A stretch of 61,505 nucleotides of DNA from Marivita lacus (GCF_014637725.1 NZ_BMFC01000019.1:1-61505); one strand, 5' to 3'; shown: positions 49,726 to 58,597, counted from the stretch's first letter. The notes: generated from the letters alone by a model not told the origin. Numbers and translations are program-made.

Positions 49726-50454
49726 TCAGGCGGCCGGTGTTTCCTGCCCGGTCGCTGCGCTGCCGTCCTTGTCCGGTGTCGACAGCACGAAGGTCAGGCC
49801 GGGCGCGATCCGGCCCAGCTGCGCGTGCAGATCGGCCTCGGATGTCGCTGCCATCACCCGCCAGAGACGAAACCCCCGGGCGCTGCGATCGGCCCGGAAG
49901 AGGGTTGGTGCGGCGCGCCAGACATAGAGGCAGACGAGGATCTGGATCGTGCTGCCCAGAACCCAGCCGATGGCCAGCCCCAGCAGCGTGAGCGCACCCC
50001 AGACGGCCAGCGCCGTCCAGAGCCGCATGTGGATCAGGTAGAGCGGGGCCAGCAGGGCAAGGAGCGGTGCTGTGCGCGGGTGCGCATCGTAGCGGCCGTC
50101 CTCGGTGACCACGACATCCCAGTTGCGCATCCGGTCGATGCTGGCATGGTTGGAGGTCACGGGTTCGGGGATGTCCACGGCTTTCCAGCGTCCGAGGGCA
50201 AGGCTGCTGCTGAGCACGGTCCAGTCGGTCTCGTCGCGGCGCAGGTCCAGCAGATGCTCCCGGTCGGTTTGCGCCTGCACCCGCTTGAGCAGCTGTGCGG
50301 CGAGGCCCTCCAGCGGCTTGCCGTCCAGCCGCAGCAGGATGTCACCCGGCAGGAGGCCAAGCGCGCGCCCCTGCAGGTTCACGGGTGCCAGTTTCAGGCA
50401 GGTCTGGGCCTTGGGCCCTGCGCTGTCTTTGGGCTTGGACATCGGGCCCGGCAT
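49726..50454 (-). CDS. PDZ-like membrane protein of unknown function
   Basis: A 242-residue protein. The N-terminal part (about 20-75) looks like a PDZ domain: LGLLPGDILLRLDGKPLEGLAAQLL. Two or three hydrophobic segments follow at about 130-185 (APLLALLAPLYLIHMRLWTALAVWG, LGLAIGWVLGSTIQILVCLYV). Its start shares a base with the stop of the preceding gene (TGATG). The operon has a sigma-54 promoter, so I infer a role with the flagellum, perhaps in assembly or placement. It is not any flagellar protein I can name. Confidence 0.7.
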   Translation of the reverse strand: MPGPMSKPKDSAGPKAQTCLKLAPVNLQGRALGLLPGDILLRLDGKPLEGLAAQLLKRVQAQTDREHLLDLRRDETDWTVLSSSLALGRWKAVDIPEPVTSNHASIDRMRNWDVVVTEDGRYDAHPRTAPLLALLAPLYLIHMRLWTALAVWGALTLLGLAIGWVLGSTIQILVCLYVWRAAPTLFRADRSARGFRLWRVMAATSEADLHAQLGRIAPGLTFVLSTPDKDGSAATGQETPAA

Positions 50455-51170
50455 CAGGGAAACGAATAGGGGTTGGGTCTGGGCTGGGCCGCCGGTCGCG
50501 CGGTTGGGCGTGGTTTCGGGCTGGCGGCGGGTTTGGCCACGGGCCTGGGTGCGGCCTGCGGTGCGGCGGCTTCGACAGGTCGGTCGGCCAGCATCCGCGA
50601 CAGGGCCAGCTGCAGATCGGACAGCCCCTGGGTGACGGCGTCACGTGTGGTCTGGTGGTTCTGCTCGACGGTGTCGGACAGGCCGCGCAGCATCTGCTGG
50701 TCCAGGGGTGAGGCTCCCTCCGTGTCGGAGAGGGGTCCTGCCTCGGCCTCTGTGCTCTGCATCGCGGCCTGCACCGTTGCCTCGAGCGCGGCAAAGGCGT
50801 CCTGCTGGTCGGTCTGCAGCGTGGCAAGCGTCTCGTCCAGTGTCTCCATCGCTGCGATCTGCGCCTTGAGATCGTCCACCGAGGTCGAGAACAGCGCCAG
50901 CGCCTCCATCTGCGTCGCAGTGGCAAGGCGCATTTCCGACAGGGTGCGGAAATACACAAGACCACCGATCGCGATGGCCAGCACGGACCCCGCCACGACC
51001 CCGATCATCACCGGTTTCATGACTTGGGCGAAAGTGTCGAGCCGGTCCGCCGCCGCCTTCGTGTCGGAGGACAGGGTCGCGACATCGCTGGCGGCGTCAT
51101 TGGCTGCGGCCGCCGCCTCGAGCGCCAGCTGGATGCTGGTCTCGATCTCGGTTGGGGGGGTGGTGCTCAT
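50454..51170 (-). CDS. Coiled-coil membrane protein of unknown function
   Basis: A 238-residue protein. A helical N-terminus rich in Ala/Asp precedes a membrane helix at about 55-73 (VMIGVVAGSVLAIAIGGLVYF). A long coiled coil follows (about 78-180) with repeated Leu/Ala heptads. The C-terminal 45 residues are Pro/Ala/Arg-rich (AAPRPVAKPAASPKPRPTA). AGGAG lies 7 bases before the ATG. It is the first gene of a two-gene operon with a sigma-54 promoter about 58 bp upstream. The layout recalls linker-type membrane scaffolds, but I can name no family. Confidence 0.7.
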   Translation of the reverse strand: MSTTPPTEIETSIQLALEAAAAANDAASDVATLSSDTKAAADRLDTFAQVMKPVMIGVVAGSVLAIAIGGLVYFRTLSEMRLATATQMEALALFSTSVDDLKAQIAAMETLDETLATLQTDQQDAFAALEATVQAAMQSTEAEAGPLSDTEGASPLDQQMLRGLSDTVEQNHQTTRDAVTQGLSDLQLALSRMLADRPVEAAAPQAAPRPVAKPAASPKPRPTARPAAQPRPNPYSFP

Positions 51171-51227
51171 GGCGGGCTCCTGTGGTGGATGCGCAGAGCC
51201 GGAGGCCCGGCCTGTTGCCTGAACCCA

Positions 51228-51244
51228 TGCAGGGTTTGTGCCAA
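51228..51244 (-). promoter_or_regulatory. Sigma-54 promoter of the unknown membrane-protein operon
   Basis: On the minus strand TTGGCACAAACCCTGCA gives GG-N10-GC with consensus TTGGCAC. The expected start near 51217 leaves a leader of about 47 nt to the ATG at 51170. Confidence 0.85.
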
Positions 51245-51308
51245 ACCGGCGCTAAAACAGCCGGGAACCGTGGCGTTATAGATTTCGACGGCTTCAAGAG
51301 GGGTCGGC

Positions 51309-51896
51309 ATGCAAACCCAACCGATGATGACAGACACCTACACGCAGCAGGCCGAGCGGCGCTCGGGCGGTGTGCACCCCGGATGCGCCTGCAGCGCCGG
51401 TGCCCCGTTTGCCCGTGCCAGCATCGGCGCGCGCAGCTACGAGATCGCCGATGTCACCGGCGAGGATGCTTCGGCGATCGCGTTCCGCATCGTCGGTGGC
51501 GTGGAATGGACCGCGCTTGGCTGCCGCACCGAAGATGGCTGGGCGCAGGTCACCGCCGAGATCCTGCTGCTCGATCCGGATGTTCTTTTCGATTTCCTGC
51601 AGACCCATGCGGTGCGCACCGGCACCGGCCAGGTCCCGCCCTATGCCATGGAGTTCGACACGCTGGGTATCGGCTGGTCCGCCTGCCTGATGCAGGACCG
51701 CGACGGCATGGTGTCCTTTGCCGGCGAAGAGCCGCGCCATGCCCGACTGGGCCGCAATGCGCCCTCCGACGGGCGGGCGCGGGCGATCATGCTGTTGCTG
51801 TCGGCCTATCCCGAGGCGCGCGACCGGTTCGAGCCCCATATCAGCCAATGGGCGCGACGCATCGCGCAGGGGGTCAGCGTCAAGCCGGTGTTCTGA
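51309..51896 (+). CDS. Hypothetical protein
   Basis: A 195-residue soluble protein I cannot assign. It has a Cys pair in GCACSAG near residue 26, a further Cys in LGCRTEDGW and another in WSACLMQD. The centre looks beta-rich. No signal peptide, membrane segment or known motif is seen. GAGGGG lies before the ATG at 51309; later Met codons at residues 6 and 7 are alternatives. It diverges from the sigma-54-driven pair at 49726-51170 and is followed by a 256-bp gap. Confidence 0.7.
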   Translation: MQTQPMMTDTYTQQAERRSGGVHPGCACSAGAPFARASIGARSYEIADVTGEDASAIAFRIVGGVEWTALGCRTEDGWAQVTAEILLLDPDVLFDFLQTHAVRTGTGQVPPYAMEFDTLGIGWSACLMQDRDGMVSFAGEEPRHARLGRNAPSDGRARAIMLLLSAYPEARDRFEPHISQWARRIAQGVSVKPVF

Positions 51897-52020
51897 CCAT
51901 CCGGCTGTGCCGCACGGCTGATCCGGGACGAAGCGAGAGATCCGGTCAGTCTCGTGGACGCAGAGTGTGGACGCACATTGCCTGAAAAAGGCCATGGCCG
52001 GTCCCGAGTTTCGTCCAATT

Positions 52021-52036
52021 CCGCCCTTTCGGGCGG
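52021..52036. terminator. GC-rich hairpin in the gap after 51896
   Basis: CCGCCC-TTTC-GGGCGG forms a 6-bp stem 125 bp after the stop of the preceding gene and just before the TTATATCT palindrome. It may end upstream transcription; there is no T-run. Confidence 0.4.
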
Positions 52037-52050
52037 GACGATCGCGCATG

Positions 52051-52068
52051 TTATATCTTTAGATATAA
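52051..52068. promoter_or_regulatory. Palindromic operator candidate, copy 1
   Basis: TTATATCTTTAGATATAA has 8-bp arms TTATATCT and AGATATAA around TT. The core TATCTTTAGATATAA recurs with one change at 56483-56497. A -10-like TAAGAT stands at 52079-52084, so a regulator bound here would overlap the -35 region of the sensor operon starting at 52153. Confidence 0.5.
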
Positions 52069-52152
52069 ACAGTCAGCATAAGATATTCTCGCGTCCCGTT
52101 GGATTCTGCTAATCAAAACGCAGTTTCTCTAGTCTTTCTTGGAGTGTTCAAA

Positions 52153-52638
52153 GTGAAAAGACGTATCCTTACCCTTGCCGCATACCTGCTTGGAACCTTT
52201 CTTCATGTGACGGGGGCTGCGGCCGAAAACGTCATCCTGACCCTCCAGCACGTTGCCAGCGGCCAGAGCGTCACCTTCACCGATGAGCAGCTCATGGCGC
52301 TGCCGCAGGAGCGCTTCGAGACCGAAACCATCTGGACCGAGGGTGTGGTCGAGTTTTCCGGACCGTCGCTCAAGACGGTGATCGAACAGGCTCAGATGGC
52401 CCCCGGCGACGTCCAGCTTTACGCGATCAATGATTACAACATCGTGCTGCCGCTCGACAAGATCGAGGACGGTGCGCCGGTTCTTGCGAACCGGATCGAC
52501 GGTGCGCCGTTTTCCGTGCGCGACAAGGGCCCGCTCTGGGTGGTGTTTCCCTATGATGACGTGTCCCGCTACAACACCGAAGAGTATTTCGCGCTGAGCG
52601 TCTGGCAGCTCAACAGGCTGAACGTGTTATCGGAGTGA
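52153..52638 (+). CDS. Periplasmic molybdopterin-fold-like protein, sensor partner
   Basis: A 161-residue exported protein. The start is taken as GTG at 52153 (GGAG 8 bases before), which gives a clear signal peptide: KRRILTLAAYLLGTFLHVTGAAA. The mature part resembles the oxidoreductase molybdopterin-binding (SUOX-type) fold: VEFSGPSLKTVIEQA, YAINDYNIVLPL, KGPLWVVFPYDD. It contains no Cys, so the usual cofactor ligand is absent. It overlaps the histidine kinase gene by 4 nt (GTGA) and probably feeds a signal to that kinase. Confidence 0.75.
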   Translation: MKRRILTLAAYLLGTFLHVTGAAAENVILTLQHVASGQSVTFTDEQLMALPQERFETETIWTEGVVEFSGPSLKTVIEQAQMAPGDVQLYAINDYNIVLPLDKIEDGAPVLANRIDGAPFSVRDKGPLWVVFPYDDVSRYNTEEYFALSVWQLNRLNVLSE

Positions 52639-55343
52639 GCAAGACCACGATCTCGGATTTCGACACCAGCCTGAACCAGACCCTCAGCAGGACAACGCGT
52701 TTTGCGCCGCGCATTCTTCTGGGGCTGCTCTTGGTGTCGAGCATCGCCCTTCTGATCAGCGCCTTCAGCTTCGAGCGGCGTCTGGACAACGTGCATCTGG
52801 CCAACAGCGACAACACCGGCTGGATCGTCGCGCAGCTCGAGGTGGATCAGCAGGACCTGATGTTGCGCCTGGCGCGGGCCTTGCCGCGATCATCGCAGGA
52901 CCAGGGCGATCTCACGGTCAGCCCCGCCGACCTGCAGCGGATCAAGCAGGATTTCGACATCCTCTACAGCCGGATCACCGTTTTCGAGGCGGGGCTCAAG
53001 CGGTTGCTCGCCTCGGACAACCTGATGGCCGAATTCGAGAGGCTGAAAACCATCCGGCAGGACCTGGCGGATCAGATCGACAGCATCCAGACACCCGATG
53101 TCGCCGCCCTGAGGGAATTCCAGGACTCTGTGACTGCGGCCTATCCGCTGGTGCGCGAGATCGCCGTTGCCGCCTTGCAGGAAACGGTCTCCCAAACCGC
53201 CGAAATGCGCCAGCAGGAGCGCAGCGTCTTCCTCGTCTTCCTGGTGCAGTCCATCGTTCTTGTGGCGTTGATGGTCCTGAGCGCGTTCCTGGCGATGCGC
53301 ATCTGGCGCGATCTGGAGGAAAAGACGGCCGAGAAATTCCGCATCGGCGGATTGTTGTCGCGGGCGTTCAATTCGAGCCTGAACGCCGTGCTCGTGACGG
53401 ATCGGCATGCGCGTATCCTCTACAGCAACGCGATGGCGCAGAACATCTTCGGCACCGAACGCGCCTCGATCGTGGGGCTGAACATCAACCACGTGATCAG
53501 CCTCGAGGATTCCCGGGTGCCCGAGACCGGGGATGGCGGGAAATTCGGGGCCTTCACGGGTCTCATCAATGCCGGTCCCAAGATCGTCGGGTCGCGGAAT
53601 TCCGATGGCAGCCCGATCTTTGTCGAGATGCTGCTGGTCCGCGACAAGGATATCGCCGGGCGCGAGGTCGTGATCTGCTTCATCCGCGACATCACCGACC
53701 AGGTGATCGCCGAGGAAAACCTGAAGGACGCGTTGCGGATCGCCGAGCAGGCATCCTCGGCCAAGGACGCGTTCCTGGCAACCATGAGCCACGAGATGCG
53801 CACCCCGCTGCACGGGATCATGGCCTCGCTCGAACTGATGAAGGACAGCCCGCTCACCCCGGCCAATCTCGATCTGCTGGAAACCGCCGAGGCCTGCAGC
53901 CACCGGGCGCTGACGCAGATCAACAACGTGCTGGAAATGGCCCGTCTCGGCCAGCAATACGAGGCGCCGCGCGCGTTGCAGCCCGATCACATCGCGCGCG
54001 ACATCCTCCGCGAGCTGAAGCCGCTTGCGAACAGCTCGCGCAACACGCTGGAGCTTGTGGTGCAGGGGCCGTTCGACGCCTACCGGCTTGAAGGGCTGCC
54101 CTACACGTTCTCGCAGGTGCTTTATAATCTGGTCGATAACGCGATCAAGTTCACCGAGAATGGCAGCGTCATGGTGCGCCTGTACCTGTCCGCGGCGCAT
54201 TCCGGCATGGCGACGCTGCTTGTCGAAGTGGCCGATACCGGGATCGGCATTTCCGAGAAGGCGCAGGCCCATGTATTTGAAGAGTTCAGGACCGCCGATC
54301 CGAACAGGATCTCTCCCAAGAGCGGATCCGGGCTTGGCCTGTCGATCGCCAAGCGCGGGGTGGACATGCAGGGTGGCGCGCTCTTGCTGCGCAGCGCCCC
54401 CGGAGAGGGCAGCCGGTTCCATTTCAAGATCCCGCTCAAGGCGGTTCCGGCCGAGTTCAAGGCAGAGCCGACCCTGCCGCCGGTTGTGGAAGGGCGGACC
54501 GACGCGATCAGCGTGCCCAGGAAAATCCTCATCGTCGATGACAGCGAGGTCAACCTGTTCCTGATGCGCGAGATGCTGCACCGCATGGGTCACGAGGTCG
54601 ACCTGGCCGAGAATGGCGAGGTCGCCGTCGCCAAGGCGGCGAAGACGCAATATGATGCCATCCTGATGGATTTCTCCATGCCCGTCATGGACGGCCCGAC
54701 GGCGGCTGAAAAGATCCGCGCGATGCAGACGGAACCGGGTCGGATGGCGATCATCGGGGTGACGGCCCTGATCGACGCCAACGCGGATCCGCGGAACTGG
54801 ACGTTGTTCGACGAGATCCTGATCAAGCCGGTCGGCCAGGCCCTGCTGGCCACGGCCATCGAGCACAGCACCGCGCCGCACGCCGTGATCACTGTGGCCC
54901 CTGCCCCGTCCGAACCGGTCGCGGAAGAGGTCGCGCCCTTCGTACCTTCGGACAGCACCGTTGAATCCGAGGACATGACCGTCTCGACCAGCTTCGAGGA
55001 GGTCATGTCGCTGGTCGGCAAGGACACCGCGGTCCGGCTGCTGCAAACCAGCTTCCTCGATGTCGAGGAAGCGCTCAGGGCGATGGCTGACATGGAGATG
55101 AGTGTCGAGGACAAGGTGTCGCCGATCCACAAATCCGTCGGATCGACGGCGCTTCTGGGGTTCGAGGACCTGTCGGACTCTCTGTCCGAGGCCGAGGTGA
55201 TGGCGCTGTCAGGGTCTGATCCGAACGGGTCGGAACTGCCCAAGCTGATCGCGGCCCTGCTGAAGGAGGCGCGGATCGAATTCTCTGCGCTGATCGCGGC
55301 GCATCACAAGGCCGAGGACAGCCTAGCAGGGTCTGATGCCTAG
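52635..55343 (+). CDS. Hybrid sensor histidine kinase (HK-REC-Hpt)
   Basis: A 902-residue inner-membrane kinase. Membrane helices lie at about 25-45 and 190-215 with a periplasmic domain between them. A PAS-like domain covers about 245-365. HisKA has ATMSHEMRTP with the phosphorylated His386. HATPase motifs are NLVDNAIKF, DTGIGI and SGLGLSIAKRG. A receiver domain holds Asp679 in ILMDFSMPVMDG. An Hpt-like tail has His832 in IHKSVGSTALLG. The full phosphorelay in one chain needs an external response regulator, which I do not see here. It is coupled to the periplasmic gene before it and overlaps the activator gene tail-to-tail by 21 bp. Confidence 0.9.
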   Translation: MSKTTISDFDTSLNQTLSRTTRFAPRILLGLLLVSSIALLISAFSFERRLDNVHLANSDNTGWIVAQLEVDQQDLMLRLARALPRSSQDQGDLTVSPADLQRIKQDFDILYSRITVFEAGLKRLLASDNLMAEFERLKTIRQDLADQIDSIQTPDVAALREFQDSVTAAYPLVREIAVAALQETVSQTAEMRQQERSVFLVFLVQSIVLVALMVLSAFLAMRIWRDLEEKTAEKFRIGGLLSRAFNSSLNAVLVTDRHARILYSNAMAQNIFGTERASIVGLNINHVISLEDSRVPETGDGGKFGAFTGLINAGPKIVGSRNSDGSPIFVEMLLVRDKDIAGREVVICFIRDITDQVIAEENLKDALRIAEQASSAKDAFLATMSHEMRTPLHGIMASLELMKDSPLTPANLDLLETAEACSHRALTQINNVLEMARLGQQYEAPRALQPDHIARDILRELKPLANSSRNTLELVVQGPFDAYRLEGLPYTFSQVLYNLVDNAIKFTENGSVMVRLYLSAAHSGMATLLVEVADTGIGISEKAQAHVFEEFRTADPNRISPKSGSGLGLSIAKRGVDMQGGALLLRSAPGEGSRFHFKIPLKAVPAEFKAEPTLPPVVEGRTDAISVPRKILIVDDSEVNLFLMREMLHRMGHEVDLAENGEVAVAKAAKTQYDAILMDFSMPVMDGPTAAEKIRAMQTEPGRMAIIGVTALIDANADPRNWTLFDEILIKPVGQALLATAIEHSTAPHAVITVAPAPSEPVAEEVAPFVPSDSTVESEDMTVSTSFEEVMSLVGKDTAVRLLQTSFLDVEEALRAMADMEMSVEDKVSPIHKSVGSTALLGFEDLSDSLSEAEVMALSGSDPNGSELPKLIAALLKEARIEFSALIAAHHKAEDSLAGSDA

Positions 55344-56402
55344 CTTCTGCATCCGCCCGATCAGCGTGGTGCGTTTGAGCCGCAGCATGTCCGCGGCCTG
55401 AGACACGCTGCCCTCGCTCAGATCGAGCGCGGCGTCGATGACGCGCTGCTCGACCTTCTGCAGCATGCCGCGCAGATCCACCGTCCCGTTCTCGAGGATC
55501 AGGGACTTCATGTCGGTCGCCGTGTCGCCACAGCTGTCCATCGTGGCGTCGGGCACCGCAGCCGGGGCGACGGGAACCGCCGGTCTGAGCTGACCGATCG
55601 TGGGATGCAGGCTGGCCTGTGCATCGGCCGCCCCGATCGTCCGGTTGCGGAACAGGACCTGCGCCCGGTCGTGGAAATTGCGCAGTTCGCGCACATTGCC
55701 CGGCCAGTCATGGGTGCAGAGCACCTCCAGCGCCTCGGGGGTGAGTTGCAGCGTCGATCCCGAGGCGCTGGCCTGGGCCATCTTCCGCAGGATCAGCGGG
55801 ATGTCCTCGGTTCGGTCGCGCAGGGCCGGGACCGTCAGGGCGAACACTTCGATCCGGAACAGCAGATCCTCGCGGAACCGTTTCTTGGCGACATCATCGG
55901 ACAGGGTGCGGTGGGTGGCGCTGAGCAGCCGGAAATCGACCGGGATGGGAGTGCCCCCGCCGACCCGCTGGATCGTCTGGGTCTCGAGGGCGCGCAGGAG
56001 CTTGACCTGCACATTGAGCGGGGTTTCCCCGATCTCGTCGAGAAAGAGCGTGCCGCCATTGGCCTGTTCGATCAACCCGATCCGCTGCGCCTGCGCACCG
56101 GTGAAGGCGCCCTTTTCATGGCCGAAGAGTTCGGATTCCAGAAGATCGGCCGGGATCGCACCGCAATTGAGCGGAACCATCGGCCCGGTGCGGCCCGACA
56201 TCATGTGAAGGGCCTTGGCCACCACTTCCTTGCCGGTTCCCGTGGGTCCCTGGATCAGCACCGGAACGGTGCTTGGCCCGATCAGCACGATGGCGCGTTT
56301 GAGCGATTGCATGACGGGTGTGTCGCCGACCAGAAGATCGTCGAGGCGCATATCGATCGGATATTGGTCGATGACGGATGATGCGGCCCAATGACTTGTC
56401 AT
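55323..56402 (-). CDS. Sigma-54-dependent transcription activator without receiver domain
   Basis: A 359-residue enhancer-binding protein. The AAA+ domain starts at about residue 20 and has Walker A GPTGTGKE (52-59), the sigma-54 contact loop GAFTGA (98-103), Walker B GGTLFLDE and the arginine-finger region FREDLLFR. A Fis-type helix-turn-helix ends the protein (VSQAADMLRLKRTTLIGRMQKLGI). It lacks an N-terminal regulatory domain, like FleT of R. sphaeroides or PspF, so it may be constitutively competent or controlled by a partner. Likely activator of the sigma-54 promoters in this block. Confidence 0.88.
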   Translation of the reverse strand: MTSHWAASSVIDQYPIDMRLDDLLVGDTPVMQSLKRAIVLIGPSTVPVLIQGPTGTGKEVVAKALHMMSGRTGPMVPLNCGAIPADLLESELFGHEKGAFTGAQAQRIGLIEQANGGTLFLDEIGETPLNVQVKLLRALETQTIQRVGGGTPIPVDFRLLSATHRTLSDDVAKKRFREDLLFRIEVFALTVPALRDRTEDIPLILRKMAQASASGSTLQLTPEALEVLCTHDWPGNVRELRNFHDRAQVLFRNRTIGAADAQASLHPTIGQLRPAVPVAPAAVPDATMDSCGDTATDMKSLILENGTVDLRGMLQKVEQRVIDAALDLSEGSVSQAADMLRLKRTTLIGRMQKLGIRPC

Positions 56403-56481
56403 AATATTCCAAACTACCTTTACCTGACACCCGGGTAACAGAATTGTGCCCTCTCCTTAAGAAGATAAAGGAAGGTCAATC

Positions 56482-56497
56482 ATATCGTTAGATATAA
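56482..56497. promoter_or_regulatory. Palindromic operator candidate, copy 2
   Basis: ATATC-GTTA-GATAT followed by AA shares 14 of 15 bases with copy 1 at 52054-52068. Activator binding (enhancer) or autoregulation by the same factor are both possible. Confidence 0.45.
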
Positions 56498-56644
56498 TTC
56501 CTATCTTTCGAATTGGGTGACGCTGTTCCTTTTTCGTGACAGCGCCATCACTGTTTCCCGCCCGTTGCTGTCGGGCGATAAACATGGAGCCCATGTGGAT
56601 TAATGATCCGGGCATGTAAAACTCGGCTGATCCCGACCGTTGAC

Positions 56645-56660
56645 TGGTATGCCAATTGCA
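56645..56660 (+). promoter_or_regulatory. Sigma-54 promoter of chemoreceptor gene
   Basis: TGGTATGCCAATTGCA gives GG-N10-GC with TTGCA at -12. The expected start near 56672 leaves a leader of about 49 nt and supports the ATG at 56721 rather than in-frame codons upstream. Confidence 0.75.
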
Positions 56661-56720
56661 GAGGCCCTTGCAGTGCTTCGGCCTAAGGCTTTGCACGCAA
56701 GGGAATTCCGAGGGATCACC

Positions 56721-58556
56721 ATGACATCACCGAAAACATCAAGAACACCTGATACGGATCAAGGCGCCGCCATTGAAGCCTGGATGCCCGAAGGCCCGTT
56801 GAGCGGTCTCGATACGCTGTCCAGCCCGATCATGATCGCAGATGCGAATATGGTCATTCAGTACGTAAACTCTGCTGCAACGCAGATGTTCAGACTGATC
56901 GAAAGCGATATCAAGAAAGACCTGCCTCATTTCAACGCCTCTGATGTTCTGGGGAAATCCATCGATTATTTCCACAAGAATCCCAGCTATCAGCGTGGCA
57001 TCATGGACAACATGAAGGGTCCACATGACGGCAAATTCAGCGTCGGTGGGAAAACGCTTGCTTTCCGGGCAACGCCAAAATGGGATTCCGCGCAAAATAT
57101 TACAGCTGTTTATGTGGAATGGCAGGACCTGACTGCAATTCTCGCCGACCAGAAACAGTTTGATACGCTGCTGGACGGCATTTCCGACATGGCCCGCAAG
57201 CACGAGGACGGCCTGATCACGTCGCGTGTCGATCTGAGCCAGCTGGATGGGGCCTTCCACGATGTGGCGAAGCTCAGCAATGCGATGGTCGAGGGTCACA
57301 TCAACACCAAGAAGAAGATCCTCGCCTGCATGACCGCTTTTGCCGAAGGTGATTTCGATCACGAGGTCGAACAGTTCAGTGGCGAGCGTGGCTTCATCAA
57401 CGACGCCATCGAAAGCGCGCGCCGTTCGTTCAAGGACCTGACCGCCGAAATCGAGGCGATGAGCAATTCGATTGTCGAAGGCCGGCTGGATCACGCCTTG
57501 AGACCGCAGGATTTCAAGGGCGGTTATCGCGCGATCATCGAATCCTTCGAACGCTCCTACACATCGCTGAACGCGGTCATCACCGGCATCCGGTCGCAGG
57601 TGGAACAGGTGTCCTCGGCGGTCGACGAGGTGAACATGGCGGCGGGCAACCTGTCCGGCGCGTCGCAGACCCAGGCCAGCGCCATCGAACAGATCTCCTC
57701 GTCGCTCGAAGAGACCGACACGATGGTGCGCTCGAACGCCGAAGCCAGCGAGAAGATGCTGTCGGTTGTCGAAGAGGCCAGCCGCATCAGCGAGACCGGG
57801 CTGGCCACGGTGGACGAGATGGCGCGTTCGATGGAGGCCATCAAGACATCCTCCGAGCAGATTTCCCGCATCATCAAGGTGATCGACGAGATCGCGTTCC
57901 AGACCAACCTGCTGTCGCTGAACGCTGCCGTCGAGGCGGCACGTGCGGGTGAACATGGCCGCGGTTTCGCGGTCGTGGCGCAGGAAGTGCGCAACCTCGC
58001 GCAGCGCTCGGCCAAGGCGGCGCGCGAGACCTCGGATCTCATCGAGCAATCGGCGGCCAACGTGGCGCGCGGCGTGAAGGGATCGTCGGAGTCCGAACAA
58101 TCCTTCCGCAAGATCAACGAGGAGATCAGCAAGATCGACGCCTCCTCGCGCCAGATCACCCAGAGCAGCCGCGAACAGGCGGCGGGCATTTCGCAGATCA
58201 CCGATGCGGTGACCGAACTGTCCTCGACGGGCATGCAGGTCGCGTCGCAATCCGAAGAGCTGGCCGCGGCGGCGATCCAGATGCAGTCCTCGACCGAGTC
58301 GATGCGCACGTCGATCTACAAGTACAAGACCCGCAAGGCCGCCGCTTCGGGTGACAATGACCGGGACGCGCTTCTGGCCAAGCTGGGCCTGTCCTCGGCG
58401 GATCTCGCGATGCTGTCGGATGTCAAGAAACAGGATGGCCGGCGGATTTCCCTGTCGATGCCGACCGGGTCGAACGGCGCCTATGCCAACGGGTCCGACC
58501 GCAACGGGACCGTCAATGGTGCGGATCGCGACCGGCGCGGATACGGGCGGTTCTGA
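56721..58556 (+). CDS. Soluble PAS-type methyl-accepting chemotaxis protein
   Basis: A 611-residue receptor with no membrane segment, so cytoplasmic. An N-terminal PAS-like domain (about 30-150) has [25 protein letters not shown]-like linker region follows, then the MCP signalling domain (about 290-555), whose hairpin tip has [32 protein letters not shown]. The C-terminal 60 residues are flexible and polar. No C-terminal pentapeptide is seen. The ATG has GAGGGATC upstream. It is transcribed from a sigma-54 promoter and is the only chemotaxis gene in the window; cheA, cheW and cheY must be elsewhere. Confidence 0.92.
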   Translation: MTSPKTSRTPDTDQGAAIEAWMPEGPLSGLDTLSSPIMIADANMVIQYVNSAATQMFRLIESDIKKDLPHFNASDVLGKSIDYFHKNPSYQRGIMDNMKGPHDGKFSVGGKTLAFRATPKWDSAQNITAVYVEWQDLTAILADQKQFDTLLDGISDMARKHEDGLITSRVDLSQLDGAFHDVAKLSNAMVEGHINTKKKILACMTAFAEGDFDHEVEQFSGERGFINDAIESARRSFKDLTAEIEAMSNSIVEGRLDHALRPQDFKGGYRAIIESFERSYTSLNAVITGIRSQVEQVSSAVDEVNMAAGNLSGASQTQASAIEQISSSLEETDTMVRSNAEASEKMLSVVEEASRISETGLATVDEMARSMEAIKTSSEQISRIIKVIDEIAFQTNLLSLNAAVEAARAGEHGRGFAVVAQEVRNLAQRSAKAARETSDLIEQSAANVARGVKGSSESEQSFRKINEEISKIDASSRQITQSSREQAAGISQITDAVTELSSTGMQVASQSEELAAAAIQMQSSTESMRTSIYKYKTRKAAASGDNDRDALLAKLGLSSADLAMLSDVKKQDGRRISLSMPTGSNGAYANGSDRNGTVNGADRDRRGYGRF

Positions 58557-58597
58557 CCGATGCCAGGGGGTCCACCCTCCTCTTGAATGAAGCCGGG

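Larger units (their letters stand above)
56403..56720. other. Regulatory gap between activator and chemoreceptor
   Basis: This 318-bp divergent gap has no gene. It holds the second copy of the TATC-N-TTAGATATAA motif and a sigma-54 promoter (56645-56660) that faces the chemoreceptor. The stretch 56400-56530 is A/T-rich. The palindrome lies about 190 bp upstream of the predicted chemoreceptor start site, a distance suited to an enhancer, and 80 bp upstream of the activator ATG. Confidence 0.55.

Noticed and set aside
56440-56460. GGGCACAATTCTGTT (minus strand) as a sigma-54 promoter of the activator gene
   Set aside because: GT stands where GC is required, so the -12 element fails.
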